Assembly (NCBI GenBank): GCA_964369465.1
Contig: CAYJEX010000004.1
Span: 1-64,000, forward strand
Reading direction: 5' to 3'
Source of the DNA: CAYJHC01 sp964369465
Lineage (GTDB): Bacteria; Bacillota; Clostridia; Peptostreptococcales; Anaerovoracaceae
Length of the DNA: 64,000 nt
This document shows positions 26,282 to 36,052 of this stretch, piece by piece. The stretch's first letter is position 1. The number at the start of each line of letters is the position of its first letter. Both the position numbers and the translations under genes were made by a program. The notes beneath the pieces are model-generated. The model made no database searches. It worked only from the letters and a program-made list of their open reading frames with translations, and was not told the DNA's origin.

Positions 26282-26896
26282 CTAAAGAGGTGGAAATCCC
26301 ATATTATCCATTACTTCGTGGCAGGCCTTATTATAACTCAACTTTTCTAATAACACAAATGCTACATAAGGAGCTGTTTGGGGATTATACGATGTGATAA
26401 TATTGTCGTCAATAACGATAGGGTCGTTAATAACGTTGACACCCATAGCGGCAAGTAGTGCTTGTTTTCTGCCATTGTCTTTGTTGTAAGTTGTTGCATT
26501 TTTTTCAATAAGCACCCCAGACTTTGCTAGAATCAATGAAGCCACGCACACAGTTGCGATAGGCTTTTTTTCTTGAAAAAAACAGTTTATAAGAGATAGG
26601 ATTCTTTCGTCGTAAGCTTCCTCGTAAAACCCGTATTGTCCAAACCCTCCAGGAATTACAAGGGCATCAAAAGACAAGATATCAATTTCATTTGGACTGC
26701 AGAAAATCTCGTCCCATTTGTTATCTACGACAAATGTTTGGTTAAATGCGGTTTTTATTTCTTTTGAAAATCCGGTGGTGACAAAATCAATATCTATTTT
26801 GCTAATTTCCTTTGCCCAACCAAAGATGTCTATAAATGGGGATAATTCCATCAGTTCAACGCCTTTTGGAACGAAAATTAGTATATTTTTACTCAT
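26282..26896 (-). CDS. DJ-1/PfpI family protein
   Basis: 204 residues with the class I glutamine amidotransferase-like fold of the DJ-1/PfpI family. It has an N-terminal ILIFVPKGVELMELSPFIDIF, the glutamate-bearing segment, ALVIPGGFGQYGF, and the nucleophile elbow PIATVCVASLIL with the expected cysteine. Members act as chaperones, deglycases or stress proteins; the specific activity is unknown. The ATG at 26896 follows GAGGAG with 8 bases between, while longer starts lack this. Its promoter region holds two TAGTATAC repeats (26955-26962 and 26971-26978). Confidence 0.85.
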   Translation of the reverse strand: MSKNILIFVPKGVELMELSPFIDIFGWAKEISKIDIDFVTTGFSKEIKTAFNQTFVVDNKWDEIFCSPNEIDILSFDALVIPGGFGQYGFYEEAYDERILSLINCFFQEKKPIATVCVASLILAKSGVLIEKNATTYNKDNGRKQALLAAMGVNVINDPIVIDDNIITSYNPQTAPYVAFVLLEKLSYNKACHEVMDNMGFPPL

Positions 26897-26954
26897 GATT
26901 AAAACTCCTCTAATTTGCAAACATGCAATAATGTGTAGTTTGTTCTTTGGCTTT

Positions 26955-26978
26955 TAGTATACCAAAATATTAGTATAC
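26955..26978. promoter_or_regulatory. Paired TAGTATAC repeats upstream of DJ-1/PfpI gene
   Basis: TAGTATAC occurs at 26955-26962 and again at 26971-26978, 16 bases apart, about 60 bases upstream of the minus-strand start. On the minus strand the downstream copy supplies TATACT, a plausible -10 box. The pair may be a regulator site. Confidence 0.35.
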
Positions 26979-27052
26979 GGTAAAATATTTATGATTATTA
27001 GATTATATATTGGAGAATATTATATATAAAATACAACAATGAAATATATTTC

Positions 27053-27081
27053 TTGATATTTTCCCATTAAAGAGGTATAAT
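27053..27081 (+). promoter_or_regulatory. SigA-type promoter of the EF-G-like gene
   Basis: TTGATA (27053-27058) and TATAAT (27076-27081) are exactly 17 bases apart. Transcription should start near 27088, giving a leader of roughly 37 bases that includes AGGAGG. Confidence 0.8.
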
Positions 27082-27124
27082 TTTATTAATTTATTGGATG
27101 TAGTATTATTTAGGAGGTCTAGTT

Positions 27125-29071
27125 ATGAAGGGCTTTAAGAACGACACCATTAGAAACGTTGCTTTGCTTGGCCATGGCGGCGTAGGTAAAACCACCCTAA
27201 TTGAAGCAGCCCTGCTTGCCACGGGGGAAATAAACAGATTAGGCAGAGTAGAAGATGGAAATACAGTGTCAGATTTTGACAAGAAAGAAATTGAGAAAAA
27301 ACATTCGCTTTCGAGTGCTATAGTACCAGTTAAGTACAAAGACACAAAAATCAATTTCATTGATACGCCAGGATTTTTCGACTTTGTTGGAGAAGTATAT
27401 TCTGCGTTGAGAGCGGCAGAGACAGCGGTAATTGTAGTAGATGCTGCTGCTGGAATTCAAGTTGGAACAGAAAAGTCATGGGATTTATGTAGAGAGTTTG
27501 GAGTTCCAAAATTTTTCCTTATAAACAAAATAGATAAGGAAAATGTAGATGTCGACAAACTAATGTCAGATTTAAAAGAAAAATTTGGACATACTGTTGT
27601 AGACATGAATAACAAAGACGAATTAAACGAGCTTATCGCCGAAGAAGATGAAGCTCTTATGGATAAATTTTTCGAAGCAGGAGAATTTACAGATGAAGAA
27701 TTTAAAGAGGGGTTGTCGCTTGCAATCTTGAATGGAAATATTTCGCCTGTGTTTTCTTGCTCGGCAACAGAGGGAAAAGGGATTGATGAATTTTTGAAAG
27801 AACTTGTTGACCTTGTTCCAAAACCAGGAGATCACGCAGAATATCCTGCAAAAAACGATACTGATGAAGAAATTACTGTCGCTGTTGATGGAAATGGACC
27901 TTTGGCTGCGTATGTATTTAAAACAATAGTTGACCCTGTCCTAGGTAAAGTTTCTCTAGCAAAGATAATTTCGGGAAAACTAAAGACAGGTCAAGAAATA
28001 TATAATGCCACATCAGAACATTCTGAGAGACTAGGAACTATGTTTTTCCTTAGAGGGAAACATAGAGAAGATACATCTGAAGCGGAGTGTGGAGATATAG
28101 TTGCTATAGCAAAACTTCAACATACAAAAACAGGAGACACGTTGTGTGTGAAATCAGAGCAAATAATATTTGAGCCGATTCAATTTCCAGAGCCTACATA
28201 TTATATTGCGATTGAACCTAAAGCTAAGGGTGATGAAGAAAAAGTTGGAACTGGACTTAATAAACTTAGAGAAGAAGACCCTAGTTTCTTAGTAGAAAGA
28301 AATGTAGAAACTCACCAGACATTATTGGGAGGCCAAGGGGATATACAAGTAAACACAATCATATCCAAGCTAAAAGATAAATTTGGCGTTGATATAGAAA
28401 TAGTTCCTCAAAAAATTGCATATAGAGAAACTATTAAGGGAACATCTGACGTTCAAGGTAAACACAAGAAACAATCAGGTGGAGCAGGTCAATATGGGGA
28501 TGTTCATATTAAATTCTCGCCTTGTTTTGAAGAGGATTTCCAATTCACAGAATCGTTATTTGGAGGATCAATTCCTAAAAACTATGTACCAGCTATAGAA
28601 AAAGGTTTGAGAGAATCTATGGAGAAAGGTCCTTTGGCAGGATGTAAAGTAGTAAATATTAAAGCTGATTTATATGATGGCTCATATCACGATGTAGACT
28701 CTAACGAAATGGCATTTAAAATTGCAGCATCGCTTGCCTTCAAAAAAGGAATAGTAGAAGCGAAACCTTGTTTATTAGAACCGATTATGCATATTGAAAT
28801 AACAATTCCAGACGAATATATGGGAGACATAATGGGAGATATGAGTAAGCGTAGAGGAAGGATTTTAGGTGGAGAGCCTCTTCCAAGAGGAGGCGGGCAA
28901 ATCGTAGTTGCAGAAGCACCTCAAGCAGAGTTGTTTGACTATTCTATTACACTAAGAGCTATGACTCAAGCAAGAGGATCATTTAAAATGAAACATGAAA
29001 GATATGATGAGCTTCCTGGAAACTTAGCTGATAAGATAATAGCTGAACATAAAAAAGAACAAGAAAGCTAA
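27125..29071 (+). CDS. Elongation factor G-like translational GTPase
   Basis: 648 residues, shorter than canonical EF-G (about 690). The GTPase domain has GHGGVGKTT (P-loop), DTPGFFDFVGE (G3) and NKIDKE (G4); domains II-V follow, with TLLGGQGDIQ and a C-terminal GGGQIVVAEAPQAELFDY. It belongs to the EF-G-like (FusA2) group that occurs beside a normal fusA in many Firmicutes; the exact role (ribosome recycling, stress or other) is unknown. AGGAGG precedes the ATG. Bases 27161-27230, coding for the P-loop, are clearly more GC-rich than the rest of the gene (40 of 70). Confidence 0.9.
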   Translation: MKGFKNDTIRNVALLGHGGVGKTTLIEAALLATGEINRLGRVEDGNTVSDFDKKEIEKKHSLSSAIVPVKYKDTKINFIDTPGFFDFVGEVYSALRAAETAVIVVDAAAGIQVGTEKSWDLCREFGVPKFFLINKIDKENVDVDKLMSDLKEKFGHTVVDMNNKDELNELIAEEDEALMDKFFEAGEFTDEEFKEGLSLAILNGNISPVFSCSATEGKGIDEFLKELVDLVPKPGDHAEYPAKNDTDEEITVAVDGNGPLAAYVFKTIVDPVLGKVSLAKIISGKLKTGQEIYNATSEHSERLGTMFFLRGKHREDTSEAECGDIVAIAKLQHTKTGDTLCVKSEQIIFEPIQFPEPTYYIAIEPKAKGDEEKVGTGLNKLREEDPSFLVERNVETHQTLLGGQGDIQVNTIISKLKDKFGVDIEIVPQKIAYRETIKGTSDVQGKHKKQSGGAGQYGDVHIKFSPCFEEDFQFTESLFGGSIPKNYVPAIEKGLRESMEKGPLAGCKVVNIKADLYDGSYHDVDSNEMAFKIAASLAFKKGIVEAKPCLLEPIMHIEITIPDEYMGDIMGDMSKRRGRILGGEPLPRGGGQIVVAEAPQAELFDYSITLRAMTQARGSFKMKHERYDELPGNLADKIIAEHKKEQES

Positions 29072-29082
29072 ACTTTCTATTT

Positions 29083-29112
29083 AAAAAGCGACTATGATTA
29101 GTCGCTTTTTAT
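29083..29112. terminator. Bidirectional terminator between EF-G-like gene and radA
   Basis: AAAAAGCGACT (29083-29093) pairs perfectly with AGTCGCTTTTT (29100-29110) around a 6-base loop. It has A-runs on one side and T-runs on the other, so it can stop transcription from both convergent genes. Confidence 0.92.
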
Positions 29113-29153
29113 TTGTATAAGCGAAAACCCCGCGTTAGTTGTGTGAATGTATT

Positions 29154-30536
29154 TTATGAAGTGAAATTTTTCAATGCTTCTCCAATATTTTTTGCTCCGA
29201 TAATTTCGATAGCTTTAGGTTTTGAATCTTTCGACTTTATATAGTTTTTGTATGGTAATATTATTTTTTTTAACCCCATTCTATCCGCTTCCTTTATAAT
29301 CTTCTCGCAGTTTTGAATACCTCTCAGTTCGCCTGTCAATCCTAGTTCGCCTATAACTACAGTATCGCTAAGAAGAATTTTTTCTCTAAATGAAGAGTAT
29401 ATTGCCATAGCAATAGAAAGATCCGAATAAGTTCCTTCGGGCTTGATTCCCCCTACAATATTTACATATATATCATGAGTAGAAAGAGGCAATCCTGCTT
29501 TTCTTTCTAGAACTGCAAGTATCATATTAAGTCTCGCCAAATCAAACCCTACTGCACTTCTTCTTGGAAAGCCGAGTGTTGTAGGTGCGGCTAAAGCTTG
29601 AACTTCTAAGAATAGTGGCCTAGTGCCTTCGTAAACCGCTGAAATAACAGAACCTTCTGTATTTGATGATATCTCATCAAGGAATACCTTGGAAACATCA
29701 GGAATCTCCGATAATCCTTTTTCTGTCATGGCAAATGCACCTAATTCACTTGTTGTGCCAAATCTGTTTTTTGTAGCTCTCAATATACGAAGATCTTGTG
29801 TTCTGTCCCCAGTGAAAGATAATACAGTATCAACTAAATGCTCGACAATTTTAGGTCCAGCAAGCTCGCCACTTTTTGTTACATGTGCAACGATGAAAAT
29901 AGGGATACCGCCCTCTTTTCCAATTTGCATTAGTCGATTGCCACATGCTCTAACTTGGGAAACGCTTCCTGGCGAAGATGTAATTTCATCAGTGTTCATA
30001 GTTTGGATTGAATCAATAATTAGAAAAACAGGTTTGATTTTTTCTATATAAGTATCTAGAACATCTAAATTCGTCTCTGAAATCACATACAATTTTTCGC
30101 TGAGTTTGGAACAAATTCTATCAGCTCTGATTTTGATTTGTTCTTGTGATTCTTCTCCTGAAACATATAAAACATTTCCATGCGTGTTGGCTATGTGATT
30201 TGCAACTTGCATAATTATTGTCGATTTCCCAATGCCTGGCTCTCCTGAAATCAGCGTCAATGAACCATCTATTATTCCTCCGCCTAAGACTCTATTTAAT
30301 TCCGAAACACCTGTGTCAACTCGTATTTTCTTAGAGGAGTTTTCTAGATTTACTAGAGGTGATGGAGGGGTTTTCCTATCGGCAGATAATGAAGTCGATT
30401 TTTTTTTCGACTCTGATGCGGAAAATTTCTCTTCAACAAAAGTATTCCATGCACCACAAATACATTGTCCTTGCCACTTTGGACTTTCGTAGCCACACTC
30501 TTGGCAGAAAAAAATTGTTTTTGGATTCCTTGACAT
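29154..30536 (-). CDS. radA: DNA repair protein RadA
   Basis: 460 residues, the normal size. It has an N-terminal four-cysteine zinc finger (FFCQECGYES and GQCICGAW), a RecA-like ATPase with Walker A GEPGIGKSTI, the RadA-specific KNRFG motif, and a C-terminal Lon-like domain (VNIVGGIKPEGTYSDLSIAMA). It helps process recombination intermediates. The start is the ATG at 30536 with GGAGAG upstream; a longer open frame to 30647 has no ribosome binding site and would code for an unrelated hydrophobic stretch. It is divergent from carD; disA, often its neighbour in clostridia, is absent here. Confidence 0.95.
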   Translation of the reverse strand: MSRNPKTIFFCQECGYESPKWQGQCICGAWNTFVEEKFSASESKKKSTSLSADRKTPPSPLVNLENSSKKIRVDTGVSELNRVLGGGIIDGSLTLISGEPGIGKSTIIMQVANHIANTHGNVLYVSGEESQEQIKIRADRICSKLSEKLYVISETNLDVLDTYIEKIKPVFLIIDSIQTMNTDEITSSPGSVSQVRACGNRLMQIGKEGGIPIFIVAHVTKSGELAGPKIVEHLVDTVLSFTGDRTQDLRILRATKNRFGTTSELGAFAMTEKGLSEIPDVSKVFLDEISSNTEGSVISAVYEGTRPLFLEVQALAAPTTLGFPRRSAVGFDLARLNMILAVLERKAGLPLSTHDIYVNIVGGIKPEGTYSDLSIAMAIYSSFREKILLSDTVVIGELGLTGELRGIQNCEKIIKEADRMGLKKIILPYKNYIKSKDSKPKAIEIIGAKNIGEALKNFTS

Positions 30537-30743
30537 TTTACTCTCCGTTTCAAAATTTATATAACTTATATAAATTTTAACACAATATAATTGACAGATG
30601 GCAAAAATTGTGATAAATTTATAATTTATGTTGAATAAGTTTGACATAAAACAAATACTTCTATATACTGAAATTGAGAGATTCTATTTTTGGAAAATCC
30701 ACTAAATTTTATACGTAAGAAAATATCTTACACTGGAGGAATA

Positions 30744-31232
30744 ATGTTTAATGTCGGAGACAGAGTAGTATACCCGCTTCATGGAGCAGGTATAATTAAA
30801 AGTATTGAAAAAAAGAAAATATCAAATTCAGAAAAAGAGTATTATGCACTTACAATTCCATTTAGAAAATTAGAAGTGCTTATACCAGTTGAAAATGGTG
30901 AATCACTAGGGCTTAGAGGCGTTGTCGAATGGAGAAAGATAGATGAGATCGAAAAGATCCTTAATTCAGATGCATTTTGCGATGAGACAAATTGGAACAG
31001 GCGTTACAGGGATAATTTGGAATTATTAAAAACAGGAGATATTCTTGACGTAGCTAAAGTGGTTAGAAATTTATACAAGCTTGATTTTAAAAAACCTTTG
31101 GCAACAGGTGAAAAAAAAATGCTTAGCAATGCTAAGTCAATTTTAGCAAGTGAACTTGCTATGATAAACAATAAAACAGAAGAAGAAACAATAATCTGGA
31201 TCAAAAAACTAATTTTAAAAAACCAAATTTAG
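30744..31232 (+). CDS. CarD family transcriptional regulator
   Basis: 162 residues. The N-terminal CarD/CdnL RNA-polymerase-binding domain (FNVGDRVVYPLHGAGIIKSIE, then YALTIPFRKLEVLIPVEN) is followed by a helical C-terminal domain with WNRRYRDNLELLKTGD. CarD proteins bind RNA polymerase beta and stabilise open promoter complexes. The ATG at 30744 follows GGAGG; the open frame reaching back to 30690 is unsupported. In many clostridia carD leads into yacL and ispD, as here. Confidence 0.92.
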   Translation: MFNVGDRVVYPLHGAGIIKSIEKKKISNSEKEYYALTIPFRKLEVLIPVENGESLGLRGVVEWRKIDEIEKILNSDAFCDETNWNRRYRDNLELLKTGDILDVAKVVRNLYKLDFKKPLATGEKKMLSNAKSILASELAMINNKTEEETIIWIKKLILKNQI

Positions 31233-31312
31233 AGTTTTCTATGGTCGTAAAAAAGATATGCGCGTAAATTAGTGATATCTTGATAAAGAAAACGAGCTAG
31301 AAAGGATATGAT

Positions 31313-32431
31313 ATGATAAAGAAACTCTTCAGAATAATATTTACTATAATAGGAGGTTTAGTTGGGTATGGGACTAGTCGACTTTCTCTATTATTAGTAG
31401 AAGTATATTTTTCTGATAGCGTAATAAATTTTACACCAATTCACCATATTATAATTACAATAATATTTGTACTTATATTTGCTTTACTATTCTTTGCATT
31501 AGCACCTATTTTTAATAGACAATCAAAGAATATGGCGAAAAATATAGAAAGTGAGTTGCAAAAGGTTTCGGGGCATGATTTACTAGCGGGAACAGTAGGC
31601 TTGATAGCGGGACTAGTTCTTGCGTTTTTAATTAGTGAAATATATGCACAATTTGAAATTCCATATTTATCAGTAATACTTACAATTTTAACATATTTGA
31701 TTTTAGGTTATTTAGGTGCCTTTGTTGCAACTCATAGAGTTGCAATGGAATTAGCAGGACCAGGGACGCAATCCGCAGGGAAAAAAATTTCACAAGGATT
31801 TCTTAAACCAAATAAAAAAGGCGAGGCTTTACCTAAAATATTGGACACAAGTGTAATTATTGATGGTCGTATTGTAGAAATTATGAAAACTGGGTTTATT
31901 GAAGGAGTGATAGTTATTCCTGAGTTTGTTTTACTAGAGCTCCAATATATTGCGGATTCAGCAGATAGCCTAAAAAGGAACAGGGGAAGAAGAGGTTTGG
32001 ATATTCTTAAAAAAATTCAACAAGATTATGGTGTTGAAATAAAAGATACCAGCAAAGAAAAAACAATAAATGATATACCGGATGTTGATATAAAACTTCT
32101 TAAACTGGCAAAGAAACTAAATGCAAAAGTAATTACAAATGATTATAACTTGAATAAAGTTGGAACAATTCAAGGGATAGAGATATTAAACATTAATGAG
32201 CTTGCAAATACGTTGAAACCAGCAGTTCTTCCTGGTGAGGAAATGAAGCTGTTTTTAGTAAAAGAAGGAAAAGAAGATAAACAAGCGGTGGCATATCTTG
32301 ATGATGGAACTATGATTGTTGTTGAAAATGGAAAAAATCATATAGGTAATACAATAGATGTAACTGTGACGAGTGTTTTGCAAACGTCGGCAGGAAGAAT
32401 GATCTTTGGAAAGCCGAGTAAACAAGATTAG
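31313..32431 (+). CDS. PIN/TRAM domain membrane protein (YacL-like)
   Basis: 372 residues. Four N-terminal membrane helices (to about residue 150) are followed by a PIN nuclease domain with the acidic residues of ILDTSVIIDGRIVE, VLLELQYIADSAD and VITNDYNLNKV, and by a C-terminal TRAM domain (VAYLDDGTMIVVENG...VTSVLQTSAGRMIF). This is the YacL layout; the RNA target is unknown. It starts about 80 bases after carD and ends 13 bases before ispDF. Confidence 0.92.
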   Translation: MIKKLFRIIFTIIGGLVGYGTSRLSLLLVEVYFSDSVINFTPIHHIIITIIFVLIFALLFFALAPIFNRQSKNMAKNIESELQKVSGHDLLAGTVGLIAGLVLAFLISEIYAQFEIPYLSVILTILTYLILGYLGAFVATHRVAMELAGPGTQSAGKKISQGFLKPNKKGEALPKILDTSVIIDGRIVEIMKTGFIEGVIVIPEFVLLELQYIADSADSLKRNRGRRGLDILKKIQQDYGVEIKDTSKEKTINDIPDVDIKLLKLAKKLNAKVITNDYNLNKVGTIQGIEILNINELANTLKPAVLPGEEMKLFLVKEGKEDKQAVAYLDDGTMIVVENGKNHIGNTIDVTVTSVLQTSAGRMIFGKPSKQD

Positions 32432-32444
32432 GGTTATCTGAATA

Positions 32445-33632
32445 ATGAAAAAAAATAAAGTTATGGCTATTGTGGCTGCAGCAGGAAAAGGAACAAGATT
32501 GTGCAGTGATGAGCCGAAACAATTTATAAAAATAGGCGAAGAGCCTATGATATGTAAGAGCGTACGACCTTTCTTAGAGAATGAAGTAGTAGACGCTCTT
32601 TATGTTGTTGTTCCAAAAGGTTACGAGGAATATTCTAGAACCTGTTTTGAAAAACATATTAACGCAAAAGAACGAAAAAAATTAGTTGAAATACTTTCGG
32701 GTGGAAAAGAGCGTCAAGACTCAATATATAATGCACTAAGATATATAGATAATATGGAAAAGGATAATTGGATAGTATTAATTCATGATGGAGCTAGGCC
32801 TTTTGTTTCTTCAGACTTAATAAATAGAGTTGTTGATGATACATACGAAGCAGGCGCGGTAATTCCAACATTACCAATTACAGACACTGTTAGAATAAGA
32901 AGAGACGATATTCTTGAAGTAATAGATAGAAATATGTTGAGTATAACGCAAACGCCACAAGCATTTAGACGAGATATTATAATGGATGCATATAGAAAAG
33001 CTATTGAAAAATCGTATTACGGGACTGATGATGCACAGTTAGTTCAGTGGGCAGGATATAGAGTAAGCACTGTGACAGGAGATGTTAGGAATAAAAAAAT
33101 AACTGTGAAAGAAGATTTAGATCAAATTTTAAATAAAAAAAATGATATGATTTCTATTCCAAGGATTGGAATGGGATATGATGTGCATAGATTGGTTGAA
33201 GGTAGGAAATTAATATTAGGTGGTGTTGAAATACCTTTCAAAAAGGGCCTTGATGGACACTCGGATGCAGACGTACTTGTTCATGCAATAATGGACAGTT
33301 TACTTGGAGCTGCGGGCGAAGGCGATATTGGTATACATTTTCCACCTGAAGACATAAGGTACAAAGGGGTTTCAAGCATAGTGTTGTTGAAAAAAGTAAA
33401 GGAAATACTAAATGAGAAATTGTATGTGATTGGAAATATAGACGCAACATTAATATGTGAAAAACCTAAAATAAAAGAATACGCAATGGAGATGAAGAAG
33501 AATATATGCCAAGCACTTTCGGTAAATGAGTGTAGAGTGAACATTAAAGCAACAACTACTGAAAAGCTGGGATTTGAAGGAAGAGGAGAAGGTATAGCAG
33601 CTGAAGCGATTTCTTTAATCAACAAAATATAA
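32445..33632 (+). CDS. ispDF: Bifunctional IspD-IspF (MEP pathway)
   Basis: 395 residues made of two fused enzymes. Residues 1-235 are IspD (AAAGKGTRL, PKQFI, IHDGARPFV, TQTPQAF), which attaches CMP to methylerythritol phosphate. Residues 240-395 are IspF (GMGYDVHRL, GGVEIPF, GHSDADVLVHAIMD, GDIGIHFP, KATTTEKLGFEGRGEG), which makes the cyclodiphosphate. Both sets of catalytic residues look intact. Fusion is well known in some proteobacteria and less usual in clostridia, where the two genes are normally separate neighbours. There is no IspE segment between them. Confidence 0.95.
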   Translation: MKKNKVMAIVAAAGKGTRLCSDEPKQFIKIGEEPMICKSVRPFLENEVVDALYVVVPKGYEEYSRTCFEKHINAKERKKLVEILSGGKERQDSIYNALRYIDNMEKDNWIVLIHDGARPFVSSDLINRVVDDTYEAGAVIPTLPITDTVRIRRDDILEVIDRNMLSITQTPQAFRRDIIMDAYRKAIEKSYYGTDDAQLVQWAGYRVSTVTGDVRNKKITVKEDLDQILNKKNDMISIPRIGMGYDVHRLVEGRKLILGGVEIPFKKGLDGHSDADVLVHAIMDSLLGAAGEGDIGIHFPPEDIRYKGVSSIVLLKKVKEILNEKLYVIGNIDATLICEKPKIKEYAMEMKKNICQALSVNECRVNIKATTTEKLGFEGRGEGIAAEAISLINKI

Positions 33633-33668
33633 TATAAGACAGTCGAATTGATACAAAGGAGAAGAAAA

Positions 33669-35396
33669 TTGAAACTATCAAAAATGCATATTAGAACATT
33701 AAGAGAAGTGCCAAACGAAGCAGAAATTCCTAGCCACATACTTTTACTTCGTACAGGTATGATAAGAAAACTTGTGTCAGGTGTCTACGGTCTAATGCCG
33801 TTAGGACTTAGATCCATTTCTAAAATAGAAAGTATTATTAGAAGTGAAATGAATAAAAAAGGGGGACAAGAAATATTGATGTCTGCCTTACAACCATCGG
33901 AGCTATGGGAAGAATCTGGCAGATGGTACAAATATGGTCCGGAATTATTCAGACTAAAAGACAGAAACGGTAGAGATTTTTGCTTAGGACCAACGCATGA
34001 AGAGATTTTTACAGATATTATTCGTAGCGAAGTTGCTTCTCATAAACAACTGCCAGTAAATCTATATCAGATTCAAACAAAGTATAGAGATGAGGCAAGA
34101 CCTAGATTTGGACTAATGAGAAGTAGAGAGTTCATTATGAAAGACTCGTATTCTTTTGATAAAGATGAGGCTGGATTGGATTCAAGTTACAAAGATATGT
34201 ATGAGGCATACGAAAAAATATTTGATAGATGTGGGCTTACATATAGAGCTGTAGAAGCAGATACAGGAGCTATAGGGGGAAGTAATTCACATGAATTTAC
34301 AGCATTGTCAGATGTTGGAGAAAGTGAAATTGTTTTTTGCAATACTTGCAATATGGCAGCTACAGTTGAGAGGGCTGTTTGTGTGGATGATAAATATGAT
34401 GATGAAGAAAATCTTCCGATGGAAGAAGTTTTTACTCCTGGAGCAAAAACAATAGAAGAAGTTGCAAAGTACTTAGAAATAGAGAAAAAGCAAACAATGA
34501 AAGCACTTCTTTTTGTTGTAAAAGATGAAGAGGGTAAAGAAAAAGAATTTGTGGCAGCTTTTGTGCGTGGGGATAGGGACTTAAATATGACAAAGCTAAT
34601 TAATGCTTTGGATATTCCAGAACATGCAATTGAATTTGCTGACGAAGAAAAAATGGGAACAATTACTGGCTCTGTAGGAGGTTTTACTGGTCCTGTGGGA
34701 CTGCATGATTGTAAACTAGTTGTGGATAGCGAGCTTGTTGAGGCAAAAAACCTGTGTGCGGGAGCATGCAAAAAAGACTATCATATAAAAAATGTTAATT
34801 ATGGAAGGGATTACAAAGGAGACATAGTTGCAGACCTTAAACTTTCTAAAGGAGGAGATAGCTGTCCTTCTTGTGGTGACTCTGTTGAAATGACGAGAGG
34901 AATAGAAGTAGGACAAGTATTTAAGTTAGGTACAAAATATAGCGAGAGTATGAAAGCGTACTATAAAGACGAAAATATGGAGGATCACCCTATTGTGATG
35001 GGTTGCTATGGAATAGGCGTGACTAGAACGCTTGCGGCGATTGTAGAACAACATCATGATGAAAATGGAATAATCTGGCCTATGGCGATAGCTCCATACC
35101 AAGCGATAGTAACATTAGTAAACCCTGACGATGATGTTCAAGCTCAGATGGCAGAGGAAATCTATACAGAATTAATGGATGAAGGTATAGAAGTGATTCT
35201 GGATGATAGAAAGGAAAGACCAGGAGTTAAATTTAAAGATGCTGATTTACTAGGCATACCTGTAAGGATTACAGTAGGAAGAGGGGCCGCAACAGGCACT
35301 GTGGAATATAAGTTGAGAAGAGAGACAGATAAAAAGGAAATGGATAAAAAAGAAGCTATACAAAATACTATCAAGATAGTTAATCAACAGAAATAA
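33669..35396 (+). CDS. proS: Prolyl-tRNA synthetase, bacterial type
   Basis: 575 residues. Class II core with GPTHEEIFTDIIR, YQIQTKYRDEARPRFGLMRSREF (motif 2 region), an inserted YbaK-like editing domain (about 225-375), MGCYGIGVTRTLAAIVEQ (motif 3) and a C-terminal anticodon-binding domain. It charges tRNA-Pro. The start is a TTG at 33669 (LSKMHIRTLREVP), seven bases after AAAGGA; the ATG further upstream at 33648 lies before this ribosome binding site. ispDF ends 36 bases before. Confidence 0.95.
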   Translation: MKLSKMHIRTLREVPNEAEIPSHILLLRTGMIRKLVSGVYGLMPLGLRSISKIESIIRSEMNKKGGQEILMSALQPSELWEESGRWYKYGPELFRLKDRNGRDFCLGPTHEEIFTDIIRSEVASHKQLPVNLYQIQTKYRDEARPRFGLMRSREFIMKDSYSFDKDEAGLDSSYKDMYEAYEKIFDRCGLTYRAVEADTGAIGGSNSHEFTALSDVGESEIVFCNTCNMAATVERAVCVDDKYDDEENLPMEEVFTPGAKTIEEVAKYLEIEKKQTMKALLFVVKDEEGKEKEFVAAFVRGDRDLNMTKLINALDIPEHAIEFADEEKMGTITGSVGGFTGPVGLHDCKLVVDSELVEAKNLCAGACKKDYHIKNVNYGRDYKGDIVADLKLSKGGDSCPSCGDSVEMTRGIEVGQVFKLGTKYSESMKAYYKDENMEDHPIVMGCYGIGVTRTLAAIVEQHHDENGIIWPMAIAPYQAIVTLVNPDDDVQAQMAEEIYTELMDEGIEVILDDRKERPGVKFKDADLLGIPVRITVGRGAATGTVEYKLRRETDKKEMDKKEAIQNTIKIVNQQK

Positions 35397-35412
35397 CTAG
35401 AAAGGAACTTCA

Positions 35413-35895
35413 ATGTATGTGGGTGGAGTTAGAGTTGTTGTCATAGATAACGACAAAGTATTATTAGTAAAACAAAGACATGAAGGAAGAGATATTTGGA
35501 TGTTACCAGGGGGTGCGATAGAGGAAGACGAAACATCTATTCACGCAGCTAAGAGAGAAGTCTTAGAAGAAACAGGACTTAATATTGAAGTTAGAGAACT
35601 ACTTTGGTTTGTTGAAGAACTTAGAGAGAAAAAAATTTCTGATGGAGAAAAGAGTAAAGAGCAACGATTTGTGAATTTTTTCAGAGGAGAGATAATTGCA
35701 GGAGATATGCAACTGGGTGAAGATCCAGAATTAGGGAAAGATGAGCAAGTTTTGGAAGAAGTTTCTTTTTTTTCAAAAGAGGAAATCATGTGCAAGGACA
35801 AACTAGAAAATATATATCCTGAATGGTTAAGAGAAGAGTTGTGGGAAGTAATTAATGATGAACGAAAATTTAACCCATATAAAGAACGAAAATGA
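35413..35895 (+). CDS. NUDIX hydrolase
   Basis: 160 residues with a complete Nudix box, GAIEEDETSIHAAKREVLEE, which continues TGL, near residues 37-59. The family hydrolyses a nucleoside diphosphate linked to another group; the substrate is unknown. AAGGA precedes the ATG, 16 bases after proS. Confidence 0.9.
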   Translation: MYVGGVRVVVIDNDKVLLVKQRHEGRDIWMLPGGAIEEDETSIHAAKREVLEETGLNIEVRELLWFVEELREKKISDGEKSKEQRFVNFFRGEIIAGDMQLGEDPELGKDEQVLEEVSFFSKEEIMCKDKLENIYPEWLREELWEVINDERKFNPYKERK

Positions 35896-36052
35896 AATAA
35901 ATAAAATATTATATTAATGAATATTTTTCGATATTTGTTTGGGTGTAGCTTTAAAAGCAATGAAAAGCATACATCGTGGATACGATGAGAAAGATTCGAA
36001 ATTGCGTGCATTTTTAGAAAAGTAGTGTATTAGAGTTAGAAAGGGGAGAAAT

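Noticed and set aside
35921..36025. Short open stretch before the cyclophilin gene with protein-like content (ALKAMKSIHRGYDEK...)
   Set aside because: No ribosome binding site at any start, no family recognised and only about 30 codons; it may be a scrap of an older gene but cannot be supported.
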